A stretch of 64,000 nucleotides of DNA, taken from the NCBI GenBank assembly GCA_900708905.1, contig CAADRB010000079.1, positions 99,962-163,961 of the forward strand. The letters run 5' to 3'. Source of the DNA: Hymenolepis diminuta (taxonomy: Eukaryota > Platyhelminthes > Cestoda > Cyclophyllidea > Hymenolepididae). A program made the translations under genes and the position numbers. This document shows positions 50,231 through 61,800 of this stretch, in pieces. The number at the start of each line of letters is the position of its first letter. Position 1 is the stretch's first letter. The notes below the pieces were generated by a model. That model made no database searches, was not told where the DNA came from, and saw only the letters and a list, made by a program, of their open reading frames with translations.

Positions 50231-50299
50231 TATTACTGCTGAATGTGTAATGATGAACATTGATCTCCCGTTCTCTGGCTTTGGGAACCTCCCCATTAC

Positions 50300-51040
50300 T
50301 CAGCTCAAAATTAAGAGCGACGGATGTAATTTAAAAATATTTGTAGGTTTTTGCTATTCAAAGTGATCTCTTTTAACTTCCTCCAATAGGATAATCGAAA
50401 TAAAATTAATGAATGATAAAATTTATTGGCATTATGTTTTAAAGTGATTAGATCAGAATAGATCTCTATTTTGGGGATCAACGGCTTATAAGATTGAACC
50501 ACGATCAGTTCTTCATGGATATAGATAAGTTTAACTAATAACCATTTTCCGTGTCTGAAGCTTCTGGTTTTCGCTAACTGGAATGCTGAAAGTTCTTGCT
50601 AAACGCTGTTAAGTAATTATTAATTCCAGATAGTTAATGACGAACATTTTCTACTATTGTTCTCCATTTAATGGCGAATTATAAAAATTCAAGCGGTCTT
50701 CTCCACCGACCAATTATCACAAATCATATAAGAAGAAAATAAATGTGAAATTTTTGATACTTAATATTGAAATATTTATCGTTATAATTATAACTTTCAG
50801 CAAAATAAAATAATTTTACAATTTGCCATTATGAAAGTGTAAATGAAATAGGCTAACAGTAAGTCCAATAAATGATACAAATGAAGGGATCGGAGAGGTT
50901 TTGAGAGTAAAGTCACAACAAAAAGACGTCCTAATTACTTTCTGTTGGCCCTCTCTTATTGGCCCTCCTAATAGCCAAAAATTCCTCGAGTTCAATTATA
51001 ACACGGCGTTGGTCAAACTTCCGAACCCTTTCAAACACTA
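50300..51040. other. Gene-poor stretch
   Basis: About 740 bp, AT-rich, with no supported feature. Confidence 0.45.
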
Positions 51041-51044
51041 TCAG

Positions 51045-51310
51045 GTGTGGAGTTCACAACGCTAACAGGGCTGATTGAATCACGTGTGCTAGAACGTTCT
51101 GGAAAGTGCGGTATGTAACCAGTTGCGTAGAGAACAGGTGCGGCGTGTGGGCAGAGGCCTCCTCAGCCAATCAACCATCAAGATCCCCGCAGCCGAGAGT
51201 GATTTTGTATTTATGTTTATTGGGAAGAGCTAGTAATCAGAGATGAGAGAGACATAGAGAGGAGGGATAGGTTTGTCGAGTGTGCAAGAGAAAGTTAAGG
51301 TTAGAGATAA
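51045..51310 (+). mobile_element. LTR family A, + copy with E-box and heat-shock element
   Basis: Starts TGTGGAGTTCACAACGCTAA, then CACGTG, the heat-shock element, GGTATGTAACCAGTTGCGTA, GGGCAGAGGCCTCC, AAGATCCCCGCAGCC and TTTTGTATTTATG. Similarity to the 39 kb copy fades after about 51290. Confidence 0.7.
51091..51104 (+). promoter_or_regulatory. Heat-shock element in LTR family A
   Basis: AGAACGTTCTGGAA followed by A, a perfect nGAAnnTTCnnGAAn trimer, preceded 9 bp upstream by a CACGTG E-box that is also kept in the 39 kb copy. Confidence 0.6.
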
Positions 51311-51314
51311 ACAG

Positions 51315-54300
51315 TTAGAGGAAAGATGCAAGAACATGGTCCTCTAAGAGGTACCGTTACTATGGGAAGAGGGAGTTTATATGAGATCACTACAAGTAGT
51401 CAATACTTTGGATCCTGTAATGATCTTATTAGCCTCCCGAAAAATCCAAAATTCCCCGAATTCTGCTATGACACGAAATTAAGCAAATTTCATCTGTTAA
51501 ATCATAGTTAAACCATTCAACGATCTACAATTATGGTAAATTTAATTATAAATAAATAATTAATAATAAATTGTTAATTAAAATGTCCTGAGAAAGAAGT
51601 TTCAATTGTTATCCAACAATTTGGTTTCTTTCTGAATTTGACCAGTAAAATATATTTTAGTAGTTAACTAACGTTCCAACATTCAACTCTCATGTTTCGC
51701 CGCCTAGATTATTGAGCAAATTCTTGTCCACAGCGTCCAGAGCTCACTAATTTCTAAAATTTGAGAAAAGAGAACGATCTTACTTGACATTGAGCAGAGT
51801 ACACAATCTTTACACATCAGAGCTTTGAATTTTGATTTTAGAGAAGTTGAACTGCGACTAGAAATCAGATGAAATGTCGTGATAGAGTTTGAGCAGACAG
51901 ACTATTTCATCATCCCATTCACGTCGATAAACAGACAAACATGAAATTTCAACACCGCATCGTCATGAGAATATCATTTAAACTTTTAGCTGGTATATCT
52001 CATCAACACCCTCCGTATTGAATGGGAAGAAATGAAAGGAAAGCCAGTGGAGATACATCTCACACCTTCTTACACCTACAAGCAGTCAAAATTTTACTGA
52101 AGTTTAGATGTTGGACTTGAGATATAAAGCGGAGTTAGACTTGTAGGACTTAACGACCGTTTGAGCTTGTATAAACGAAAGAGGTAATGAATTGAGGCTA
52201 TAGTGTTCCTCAGCCCACATATTGGATGTTCACATTAATGCTCCTAAATTATATACTTCTTGCCGCTTTGAAGCTACCTTTTATGGATTACTTAAATAGA
52301 AACACTACGATGAGAGTATTTGCTATGAGCAATTTCGACCTCCATTCCCGTGAATATCCAATTTTAGATGATAAAATTCTTTAAACAGGAGCAGAATACT
52401 TAATTATCTAATGTAAAGCCTATAATTTGTTTCATCAGAATTATTTTGCAGCGACTTTTGGAATAATCCACGGCTAATTGCCAAGTTACATCGGCTGTTT
52501 ACCTCCTCTGTGATGTCCGCCGTGGGACTCAATCCTCGACCTGTGAGATTTTCATTTATTTTCTTTCCACTTCTTAACTCCCGCTTGTTGAACTTTACTC
52601 AGCTCTCAAGTTATTACAAGCTATTAATAGGCTGAAAAAGTGTCGTCTCCTTTTCAGTCCTTCTTAAAACTCTTCTACTTCAAAAAGAGTTGAATTAAGA
52701 AACTACCTTCATCCTAATCGCCTTTTTGGCCGAAATTATCCGGTACTTCTGGCCATCAAAATCACAGGATATGCACTAGTGAGCACCGATCTCGTGATCT
52801 CGGACTTGACAGAGATGCACGTTGAAGAGAACGTTTTGGCACCCACGTGGAATGTGGTTGGAAAGTACTTGGAAAGGCTGGTAAAGGAGATAATTTAGTA
52901 ATTCTTTTTGACTTTTGCTGGTGGTTTCAAATACAATACCATTTTTACTCATTAACTGTAATCCTTGCTTTAAGTCAACTCAAATTTTTTCTATCGCATT
53001 ACTTCTTTCCCCTCTTAAACATTGTTTAGAGGCAGAGGGAGCTAGTTTGTATCTGTATTTGTCACAATATCGGCGAACTCGGCTTAGTCATATTTCAAAT
53101 ATGCCAAAATTTTTCACTTGTATTTGTGTATTTTGATCTCAAAGTTCATCTGACACATCTAAACGTTAGATGATATCAGACGGCTACTCTTTGAACGTCA
53201 GAATCGGTTGACTAAATTCACTTCTGAAATCATTTTAAGTTGTCGATTCCGCTCATTGATCTAGAAGGAGTTTAGGTGCCGTTGTAATGACCGGGTTGCT
53301 CCGTTAATGCTCCATATTTCATCTCAACAAATTATTTTCTCTCAATCAATGCACTTTAAAGTTAGGGAATTTATTTATTTCTATCAATAGAAGCTGAAAA
53401 TAATACTTTGTACGTCTAGAAAACCGATTATCAACAATGCTGATGATTTTCTTACGCGATTGGTAAACTCACATTTCAAATTATACGTAACTCATTTTCG
53501 CGCATTTCAATATCGATTGATTTTTGAATTCGTGGAAGAAAGTATATCAGAAGTCGACTGTCGATGCATTAGGCCTAATTTACCGGACGGAAAATGTTTT
53601 TTCCTGCTGCTTAACGCCCACTACTGTCCGTTAATAATGGAAACCTGAAGTGTATTTTTCAAACATTAATGAAATAAGTTAAAAAGTGTACCACAAAGGT
53701 AACATTTGCGTTTGATGTTGCCAGGGTGCGCTTTCCATTATAAAGCCATCTAGTAGAAATAAACTTTTAATTAGTAATTCTGGCCGTCGGTGGCTATTCA
53801 AATGGAAAATTTACAAAATTTGTTTTATCTAATTTGAATTAAGAGCTTTGAACTTTACATTTGCGTACGAATAAACAAATTATTGATTTGCAAATAAATA
53901 CAAAATAGATTTGAGGGAAAATTATAGTCCTTCAAATGGGGCCTTGTTGACCTGTCAATAGACATTGGACGTCGTGAGACGAATTAATTCCGGAAAACAG
54001 GGGATAAATTGTGAAATTTAAATCCAGCTCGGATGAAGCAGTGAAAATTTCGCTACTTGTTAACATCTGTGAAAAGCAATTCATTGAAATGTGATTCGTT
54101 GGACACGGCAACTTTATTCATATTTTCAAATTGATCGATTCGTTTATCTATTGGCAGAGTTCATTACTTAGGCTAGGATCAAATGAGACACTCCAAAGTG
54201 TCACCAAAGAGGGAGAGGGAGAGAGAGACATGTGCGGCTTGTTTAAGAATATAAATTTCACAGACATTTTATTAATAAATAAAATTATAAATAAAAGCTG

Positions 54301-54855
54301 AATCAAAAGATTAAAAGAAAATTAAAAAGTTGATTTTGAACTGTTCAAACCTGAGGAGCTTGTCACTTTGAAATGAGTTATTCTGCAAGTGAAAACAAGT
54401 TGGAATCTTTTGACGAGAGGTTCATTTTTATTAAAATATATCTGAGCAACTTTCGATTAAGTATTTGAAATAATTTTACTTTTTATTTATTTTCATATTT
54501 CCCAAACATATTTTTATTTCCATAGAAAATTTCAAATGCCCCCATTTTCGGACAGACTGGAACATTTTGCATTGGAGGTAATTAGTGAGGTCAATTTGGA
54601 TGAACTGACAGGGCTTCTACTCCCAAACCTCTACATACTTACCGACCTATCGGTATTGTCATCAAACATCCTCTTGAATCATCTTGATCGGGGCAAATAA
54701 TTTCTTCTCTTCTCCAATACGCCACTGATTGTCATCAAAGTTAATAACTTGACACAAGACGTCCGGTATTATTTAGAAAATTGTTTAATTTAAGTTTATT
54801 TTCACGCATGTTCCATTTTCAGTCACATCGGTATATTTGTTAAACTCTTGTCCAT
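51315..54855. other. Gene-poor stretch upstream of the neuropeptide genes
   Basis: About 3.5 kb. A family E fragment lies at 52796-52830. Open frames such as 53460-53648 have Cys-containing products but no signal peptide, splice link or family match. Confidence 0.4.
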
Positions 54856-54865
54856 CCCTTTCATG

Positions 54866-54903
54866 ATTGGCCAATGAGCACTGAGAGACTTGTTTGATTG
54901 GTC
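54866..54903 (+). promoter_or_regulatory. CCAAT-type promoter elements of neuropeptide F gene 1
   Basis: ATTGGCCAAT (54866-54875) and TTTGATTGGTC (54893-54903) lie 100-137 bp before the start codon. TTTGATTGGTC recurs 68 bp before the start of the second NPF gene. The promoter role is inferred from position and conservation. Confidence 0.4.
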
Positions 54904-55002
54904 ATCGTCTAACATAACTAGATGGATGTAATGCAACCGAAAATATCAACAATTTTTCATCTGAATCCTGATGTTGAAATTTATACAGCCCATTTAGGAA
55001 GC

Positions 55003-55677
55003 ATGATGCAGTTATTCCTCCTCACTATGACCTTTCTCTTTCTTACTAACGGTCGACCAACAATGCTCTTTAAACGATACCGGAAGAGCACCAGTGAAGA
55101 AGACATGACCTCAATTGACCCGGAACTTGTAAATTGGCTCAAGAGCCAGGATCCAGCTTCTCTTCCCAATTCTCCCTTGAAGGACAACGATAATGTTGAC
55201 AACGGCAATCCCAACACATGGAAGGATATTTTCAAATTCATGGCTCAGCTGAACGATTACTATGTGCTTTTCGGACGTGCAAGGTAATCAGACTAAGAAA
55301 TAACTTTATATTGGCGCTATAATTTTGTTTAAAATTTTAAAAAAATTTATTTTTTCTTTACAAATTTAAAAATGTGATGATTTAATGTAGGTAGTTTGAA
55401 ATGTTTTTTGTTTTGTTAAATTACAAAAATAAGTGCGTTTTTATATTAAAAACAATATTTAATAGAGGAAAAATAATATTCTAATTGAAACAAGAAATTA
55501 AAAGACGAAAAATTGGAGAATATTGAATAAATAGCATCATTTAAATTAATTGATTAATTAAATTAAGTGAAATTAATTAAACCCGAAACATCTTGAAAGC
55601 ATATTCATGAATGTTTAAATTTATTTTAATATTTCAGAAAACTTTCACTTTTTATTCGAAATTTTAGATTTGGTTGA
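55003..55677 (+). CDS. Neuropeptide F (NPF/NPY family) precursor 1, 2 coding exons, 96 aa
   Basis: Exons 55003-55283 and 55668-55677 (291 nt). The product is a secreted, C-terminally amidated signalling peptide of the NPY/NPF family, acting on G-protein-coupled receptors. Residues 1-17 (MMQLFLLTMTFLFLTNG) form a signal peptide; K24-R25 and R27-K28 are possible convertase sites. The C-terminus FKFMAQLNDYYVLFGRARFG fits the NPF pattern (LN-x-YY near the end, then G-R-x-R-F-G), with G96 as amide donor. The intron splits the last Arg codon (AG|A), the conserved position in NPY/NPF genes. The TGA follows the Gly directly, so there is no C-terminal peptide, as I recall for the Moniezia NPF precursor. 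The start at 55003 was preferred because it begins the signal peptide; the frame is open 81 nt further upstream (54922), and a TTTAG before 55003 could be an acceptor. Known flatworm NPFs usually end RPRF; here it is RARF. Confidence 0.88.
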
Positions 55678-55750
55678 ACTCGCGTTGTGAATTTGCAATG
55701 GATGCTACTTCAGGTCAATCATTCAATCAGAGATCCATGTTTACTATGAC

Positions 55751-55756
55751 AATAAA
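55751..55756 (+). terminator. Polyadenylation signal of NPF gene 1
   Basis: AATAAA 74 nt after the stop codon. A second AATAAA lies about 170 nt further. Confidence 0.5.
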
Positions 55757-55759
55757 TTT

Positions 55760-56790
55760 TGACTACTTATTTATTTGCCTTCTTATTAACTATTATGTAT
55801 TGTCCAACTTGAATAAGGCTTGTAAACAAAAAAATAATCTGAAATTTATGTTTAATTGGGCTTTAGAGATGGAGAAAGGTTTCCGTGGTCTCAGAAAATG
55901 AGTTTAAATTTTGTTTTTGGGAAAAAATAAACTCAGAACACAGAGATAACAAGGGAGTCTACAGGACGGAAGTCAGATAAAAGAATAATGAAGAAAATGT
56001 GTCATGTTTAGTTAATAAACCATTGAGTAAAGATAGAAAGTATAGCATTGAATTTATTTTATTAGAAGAAATGATGGATTTAAACTGTAAGATAGAGAAT
56101 TTTTATCAAAAAGTCGGTCAGAAATCACTGAACACGGTGGACCAGAATTAGCTCAGTGATTCAAGTAGCGAATACTTAAATTTTATTAAGGAACTGTGAA
56201 CTGCTCACTGAGAAGAAATTTTATCGATTATTGTGGGTACTGTTAAATGAGTCCGGTTGTTTATCTACATTCAAAAAAGACTGCGATATTTTAAAATCCG
56301 TCTCTCTACGTGTTGCGCATCCACTTACTGGTTCCTCTGGTCTAACCGTCAATTGCTTATCAACAAACCAGGAGTGCGAAATCATTTAACCACCATGTTG
56401 TACCTCACTTCACCTACTCTTCCTCATTTCCCTTCCAGTCTACTCTCAGGAAATTTTATAAGCTCCAATCGGTAGTTGAAACTTCTCGGAAAGTCGTACT
56501 TGCTGAACCAGATATCATAATTTTTTAAAAATTTGAAAATCTGGCCGTGGAGGAAAAATTATTTCCATTACCTAAGAAATAGATTTTTCATAAAGTGTGG
56601 CACAAAGATGTAACCAAAAACTAACTCATTCGTCAAAATTTAAGCGAATCTGAAAATGAACCGAGTTTTCTAATATTAAGTACTAAAATGTTTAAAAAAT
56701 ATTTTAATTTGCAATAATTTTAGATCACAATTATACGTGAAATTTGACAGTGTCGCCCAATTAGAGTGTTCCTCTTTGACAATTGGCTGC
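55760..56790. other. Spacer between the two NPF genes
   Basis: About 1 kb, AT-rich. The open frame starting at 55674 overlaps the end of NPF gene 1 and is a shadow. No further NPF-like exon lies between. Confidence 0.5.
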
Positions 56791-56794
56791 ATAT

Positions 56795-56805
56795 TTTGAT
56801 TGGTC
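56795..56805 (+). promoter_or_regulatory. CCAAT-type element of NPF gene 2
   Basis: TTTGATTGGTC, identical to the element upstream of NPF gene 1. An AATTGGCTG lies about 17 bp further upstream. Confidence 0.4.
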
Positions 56806-56855
56806 GAGTGCAGAATAAAATAGACAATGCATTCATCGGTTTACTGATTTAAATA

Positions 56856-56876
56856 ATGAAATTTGGCCAACTATGA
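56856..56876 (+). promoter_or_regulatory. Six-codon upstream ORF overlapping the NPF 2 start
   Basis: An ATG at 56856 opens a six-codon frame (MKFGQL) whose TGA (56874-56876) lies inside the ATGATG that begins the NPF 2 frame. If the transcript starts upstream, it could lower initiation or allow re-initiation. Confidence 0.4.
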
Positions 56877-57542
56877 TGTTCTCATTACTAATGTCAATCT
56901 TCTTTATGATTCTGATAGACAGTCCACTCGCAGCGGCTAAAGGGCCAAGAGACCCCGAAAGAATCCTCTCTGATCCTGAATTTATGGAGTGGGTGAAGTC
57001 GAATTTCCCCAACATTGCTTTCCTTTTGGCTGGCAAAACCCAAGAGCCTTCTACGGAGACGGTGCGGGAAGTTTTCAAGTTCATGGCTGAACTAAATAAC
57101 TATTATGCCCTTTATGGACGAGCAAGGTAGTTAAAAAGTTTATTTCATTTTCATTATTAATTACTCAAATTATTTAAAATTATTATTTGTGGAAAGAAAA
57201 TGAAATCCATCCAATAAACGTTAGAAGATCAGTGCTCAAAAAGACGTTCAGAGTAAAGTCAAGGGGTTAAAGAGGCTCACGTTATTTAATTTTCGGATTC
57301 GGCTTGTACAGTGGTTAACAGATGGCATAGCTCACGTTCCAAAATCCGACCTTCACGGTTTACCACCTGGAATACTTAGGAGATTGTCATCCATGATGTC
57401 TAGTGCTTATTGACCAGATATTTTTCACCAAAAGGGCCGGTCCTCCCACTCCGATTCATTTATCTCGCATGACGATAAGTAATCTTAAATTCCTATAAAA
57501 TGTTTTCATTTTCCCTTCTCCATTGTTTTTAGATTTGGTTGA
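56873..57542 (+). CDS. Neuropeptide F (NPF/NPY family) precursor 2, 2 coding exons, 87 aa
   Basis: Exons 56873-57126 and 57533-57542 (264 nt). It is a paralogue of the gene 1.2 kb upstream on the same strand, with the same phase-2 intron in the last Arg codon and the same 10-nt final exon (A-TTT-GGT-TGA). Residues 1-22 form a signal peptide (MMFSLLMSIFFMILIDSPLAAA, cleavage after AAA predicted by eye). The rest, K23 to F86, contains DPEFMEWVKS (parallel to DPELVNWLKS in paralogue 1) and ends FKFMAELNNYYALYGRARF, then G87 for amidation. No dibasic site lies between the signal peptide and the end, so the mature peptide would be about 64 residues, longer than the 36-40 usual for the family. Start chosen at the first of two adjacent ATGs. 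Confidence 0.88.
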
Positions 57543-57580
57543 AATCTTCGGAAAGTGGAAAGCTATGCTTTTGATCTGGA

Positions 57581-57586
57581 AATAAA
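57581..57586 (+). terminator. Polyadenylation signal of NPF gene 2
   Basis: AATAAA 38 nt after the stop codon, giving a short 3'UTR. Confidence 0.6.
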
Positions 57587-57589
57587 ACC

Positions 57590-58590
57590 CATATTTATAT
57601 CGAATTGCCTTCTGAATTATTTCCTATTGGGGAAGAAAGTATATTTTGCCCAAATAACTGCCCTTTTTGCATATATTGTAATTATTTGTTAGCATCTCGA
57701 TTGGTCGCTTAAATCTGCCAAAAGTAGTATATAGAAATAATCGTAACCTAAAATCCGCGAAAAGCATTTTGAATCATACTTTTTGAAATTTCACTTAAAT
57801 CTTAATTGTTTAACATTAAAAGTTTTTGACATTGAAGAAATTAATGACATTTCGAAAAAAAGTTCACATCTAAATTAATTTTATGGAAAAGGGTAACTGG
57901 ATAAAATGAAATTTTACAAAGTGAAACAGTGTCACTTCAACAACTAACCAAAAAGTCATGTTTGGTGAAGTTTGCCACAGATTTCCGTGCACTCAAAGAG
58001 AATTAAGTGCAAGCTAGGAAGAAGCGGGAAGAACCCCAAATAGAGAGAGAGAGAACCAATGACGTCTACTCAACTGGCATAAGACAAACTGACAGATAAT
58101 TAAACATAATTACTTGACAAATAGGGGGACTTAGCAAAACGATCCTGTACAATAGTATTATCAATTCACTTCAACCTGCTTCGCCATGAGTGAGCACAGT
58201 TAATGGAGTTCTGGTAACTTTGAATTTTAGCTCTCTCATTTCTCCTTTGTTATAATTTAAAAGTTGCTGAAGAGTGAAAAGTGAACAGAGACGGTGAGAT
58301 GGACCCTTCTTTATTGAATAATCGTTTGATAAGCATCTTTTGCTTACTTACTTTTACAATTAGAATGCAGAGTTGGGAGTAAAATACTTGAATTTTAACT
58401 CAGTGATTGGGGTTACAGAGTGAAAGGGAAGGATAAAAAGGGGACGAAAATTGAAATACGAGTCAATTTTCGAGATCCCATTATCCAGAGAAGTTTAGCG
58501 ATTAAAGTAAAGTAAATGGTTTCGGGTTTTAATTTACTTCCACCTACGCGCTCATCGTAATCCCATATATAGCATCGGATTCCGTGCCAT
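57590..58590. other. Gene-free stretch after the NPF pair
   Basis: GATTGGTC at 57699-57706 echoes the NPF promoter motif, but no third NPF exon follows. A GAGA-rich run lies at about 58040-58055. Confidence 0.45.
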
Positions 58591-58600
58591 CATACTTGCT

Positions 58601-58720
58601 GTGAGCATCCGTTGAGGACAGACGTGTAGCCATGGGCACCCCGCTATCGTATCCGTTTTAATCACCTATCGAGGACCCATGGACGAATTTTAACACCACA
58701 TCGAATTCTAAATCACTCAT
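58601..58720 (+). repeat. Family H motif, two copies
   Basis: GTGAGCATCCGTTGAG at 58601 and TTAATCACCTATCGAG at 58658. The following block (ACCCATGGACGAATTTTAA, then CACCACATCGAATTC) parallels the end of the 36.8 kb array. A pyrimidine-rich segment with AATAAA follows to about 58870 and may be a very diverged LTR. Confidence 0.5.
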
Positions 58721-58869
58721 ACGTGTCTCTTTGTAAATACATACAAATATTGAAATATTATCCACACACTCTATCTCTCTAACGGTTCCTGATCATTTTC
58801 CAATAAACCCTGCTCGTCACCGTCTTATTTCTTTCTCTCTTCCATCCGGTTATTGCAATAAAGATTGGT

Positions 58870-61800
58870 AGAAGTTAGGAGGCTTAGCCAGAAGATGAAA
58901 ACAAGATATCTTAACTGCTATAAAATCTCCTAAAGAAGCCTTAGCAACGCTAGCCAATGACAGTTGCGCGTGGTGAGTCATAGGAACACAGAAACTTTAT
59001 TACAACGGAAGAGGGAATAATGAATAATCCTTTACTTTTTTTGACTTCGTAGCCATCCTCTTTTCTCAGAAGTCCTGAGGACCGAATTCGATCAATTGTA
59101 AGACCAGTTATAGTTATATGGCTTTTGCTAAAGCAAAGTCCCCCTCAAAGTCCTATAGTTTTGTGACTTTGGAAATAGTTAGAGGGTAATGTAATGAAGT
59201 CAAGTGCATACTATACTGATTCGAAAGCGCAACCATCGTCTAAGATTTCAGGTATTCAATCTCCAAGTGTTTTAGATTTTACCAAAGGCGAGTGCGAATA
59301 AAGTATCATAAAGGAGGGCATTAACAGCAACTTGAGGCAATAGATTATAATAATAAAGAGTAATGTGTTTGTTAATTGTTAAATGTAATATACAGGACGC
59401 TATTTGAACAAGTGGATGCATAATGAGGTCTATGAAAAACGATTTGAAAAAGGAGTAGAGGAAATGGTTCAAAAAATTCGAAATTTCTACTTCTTCTTGG
59501 CTGAAAAGAACACATGATACTCTTTCCAAAAAACATCTCTTGAAGACATTCGCATTCAACCTCCCTTGTCTTTAATATAATTTGAAGTAATTGGGGACTG
59601 GATGTCATTGTTGGTCGTTGCGATCTTCTCGATAGGGCGAGAGTTGGTGGCGTTGCACGTTACGATGTTGCTCGGACTCGATTTAGCTATGAAGTTACGC
59701 TTTCTTGGGAAAAAACACGCATTGATTTTCGTTTTGGTATAACAATATGACAGATTCATGAGTCAAAGCGAGAATTTTACTTTATCGTACCAGAAATTCT
59801 GAGGAGGCGTTCGACGAGAGGGCCATTTCAGTTTTGAGAAACTCAGTCCTCCTTATTTCTATTCTAGTTTAAACTTGTAATAAAACATATGATTAACCAG
59901 CTACTTCTTCTCTAACATTTGGAGGGGTTGTTCATGGCATTTTATGGGACAATGTTCAAGGCGTAAGGAGAATTGAGTCAGCTGTCAATTTCAAAGTTCT
60001 ATTCACGATTTTGCGATTGGTTTGCTGAAAAAATTAAATAAAATGTGATTGATGCCAGTACTAATGCTCAGAGAGTAAAATTATGTAATTCAGAAGAACA
60101 GTATTGACAAATGACCCCGGTTTTTGATAAAATAAAGATAATAAATCAATTATTTTGATAATCTGAATAAATTGGACTAGAAATCCTCTCATGGAAAGGC
60201 CAGCAGGAGAGAGGAGCCTTTACCGAGTGAGAAGATCTATCGTTAAGTGGGACCACGTGACAATTAAAATGAAATAGAAGGGAAGGAAAAAAGAAGTAGA
60301 TGGAAGAGTAGGGAGGAAAGAGGAGGACAATCTGGATTGTGTGAAGAGTCTAGAGCCAGACACTTATTTGCCTGTTATTCCAGAATCAGCAGTGTCACAG
60401 TGGTCAAGATCTTGGGGGAAGCGAAAAGGAGTAGACAACTTTGCAGAGTTTGCAGACAACTGACTAATTCTTTGATTAATAGCAGCAAATACCGAAAATT
60501 ATTTATTACTAACAGGCCTGAGGGACCAAGGGAAGTCTCTGATATCTAAACGAACTTGGGAGGTCGAGCTGACCCGCAGCAGGAGTCTGCAGAAACTAGA
60601 CTGTATAAAATTTGAATAATGGAAATTTAGTCAGTAGTAGACTTAAAATTGGAAGGATATATGAAATAAATGCACGAAGATGAATTTAATAAGGATCTGA
60701 TTAAATCATCGTAACTTTCAACCCTCGAATCGATTGATAAGTAGAAAAAAATTTAAATATTTATTTTTCCTATTTATTTAAAAATTTTATCTAGGATACG
60801 AATTTAAACAAATAGTTAACAGCTTTCAAATTTCTAGTGAATTACGTGGAAAGTTGCCAGGCTTTGTGGCGACCAGCATCCGCATTCTGTAATTCTTCGG
60901 TTTTGCTCTGCAGTGTTTGATTCAAATTAATTGGAACATTTCCTCTTCACTCCATGGGGCAGCTTGGAGATTGGAATAGTTATTTGAAACCACTCATACA
61001 CAACGGTCTGAGAATTTGACGAGTTGATGGATTGCCAATGTCTCCTTTACTTCACTGTCGTTTTTTTTATATAAATGAGTTACATGAGTACACTAGATAC
61101 TACTCTAAAAATAGACGGTACCCCTTTACACTTAGACTATCGTTCAATAAGTAGCAATGTCTCTCTTGGCAAATATGAGACCTGCTTTGTAGCAGGCCTT
61201 TGAATAATGCGAGTTTCCTTCATAAATTCTTCTCATAACCCTGTAATTAATAGTTCTATTTATATATCAGTAGGACGGGTAAATCTGGTTATAATTTAAA
61301 CCTTCATAAAGGGCAGTGCTACCCGGCGCTGACTGTTGGTGAGGCATCCAATGGTCATATAAAAGAATAAATTAATATAATTAGAAATAAAGTATTAAAT
61401 TAATAACGAATTTTATGTCATCTGAACGGCCATTTATGAAGATTCATTGGTGAGTTCTACCAGCGGAGACACATTAGCAGGTGGAGATTAATTTGTAAGC
61501 AATGGCTAATGAATTGAAATCCACCAAACGACAACAACTACGAGACCTGTAAATAGACTTTTTGTTTGGTAGGGAATACCCGTCTTCTTTTGGATTCTTG
61601 GATGCCTTGTAAGAGTGCTACTGAATATGTTTAAGTAGTATTAAATTAACAGAAGGTACATTTTCTTCCTTGCAGGTAATTTATGATCGTGATATTATTA
61701 TGGAGTTAGGTCACGAAATAATGTCCTAGTAACATAAGAATTCATTAAAAGGGAAGGAAGGTCAGGTCAAGCGTTCAAATAATATCCCATTTTACTTATG

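Noticed and set aside
54981..57084. - strand open frames opposite the two NPF exons
   Set aside because: Shadows of the NPF coding exons, with no family resemblance.
57690..57740. Possible third NPF copy, because GATTGGTC recurs after gene 2
   Set aside because: No signal peptide, FKFMA-like or GRARFG-like sequence follows within the next kilobases.
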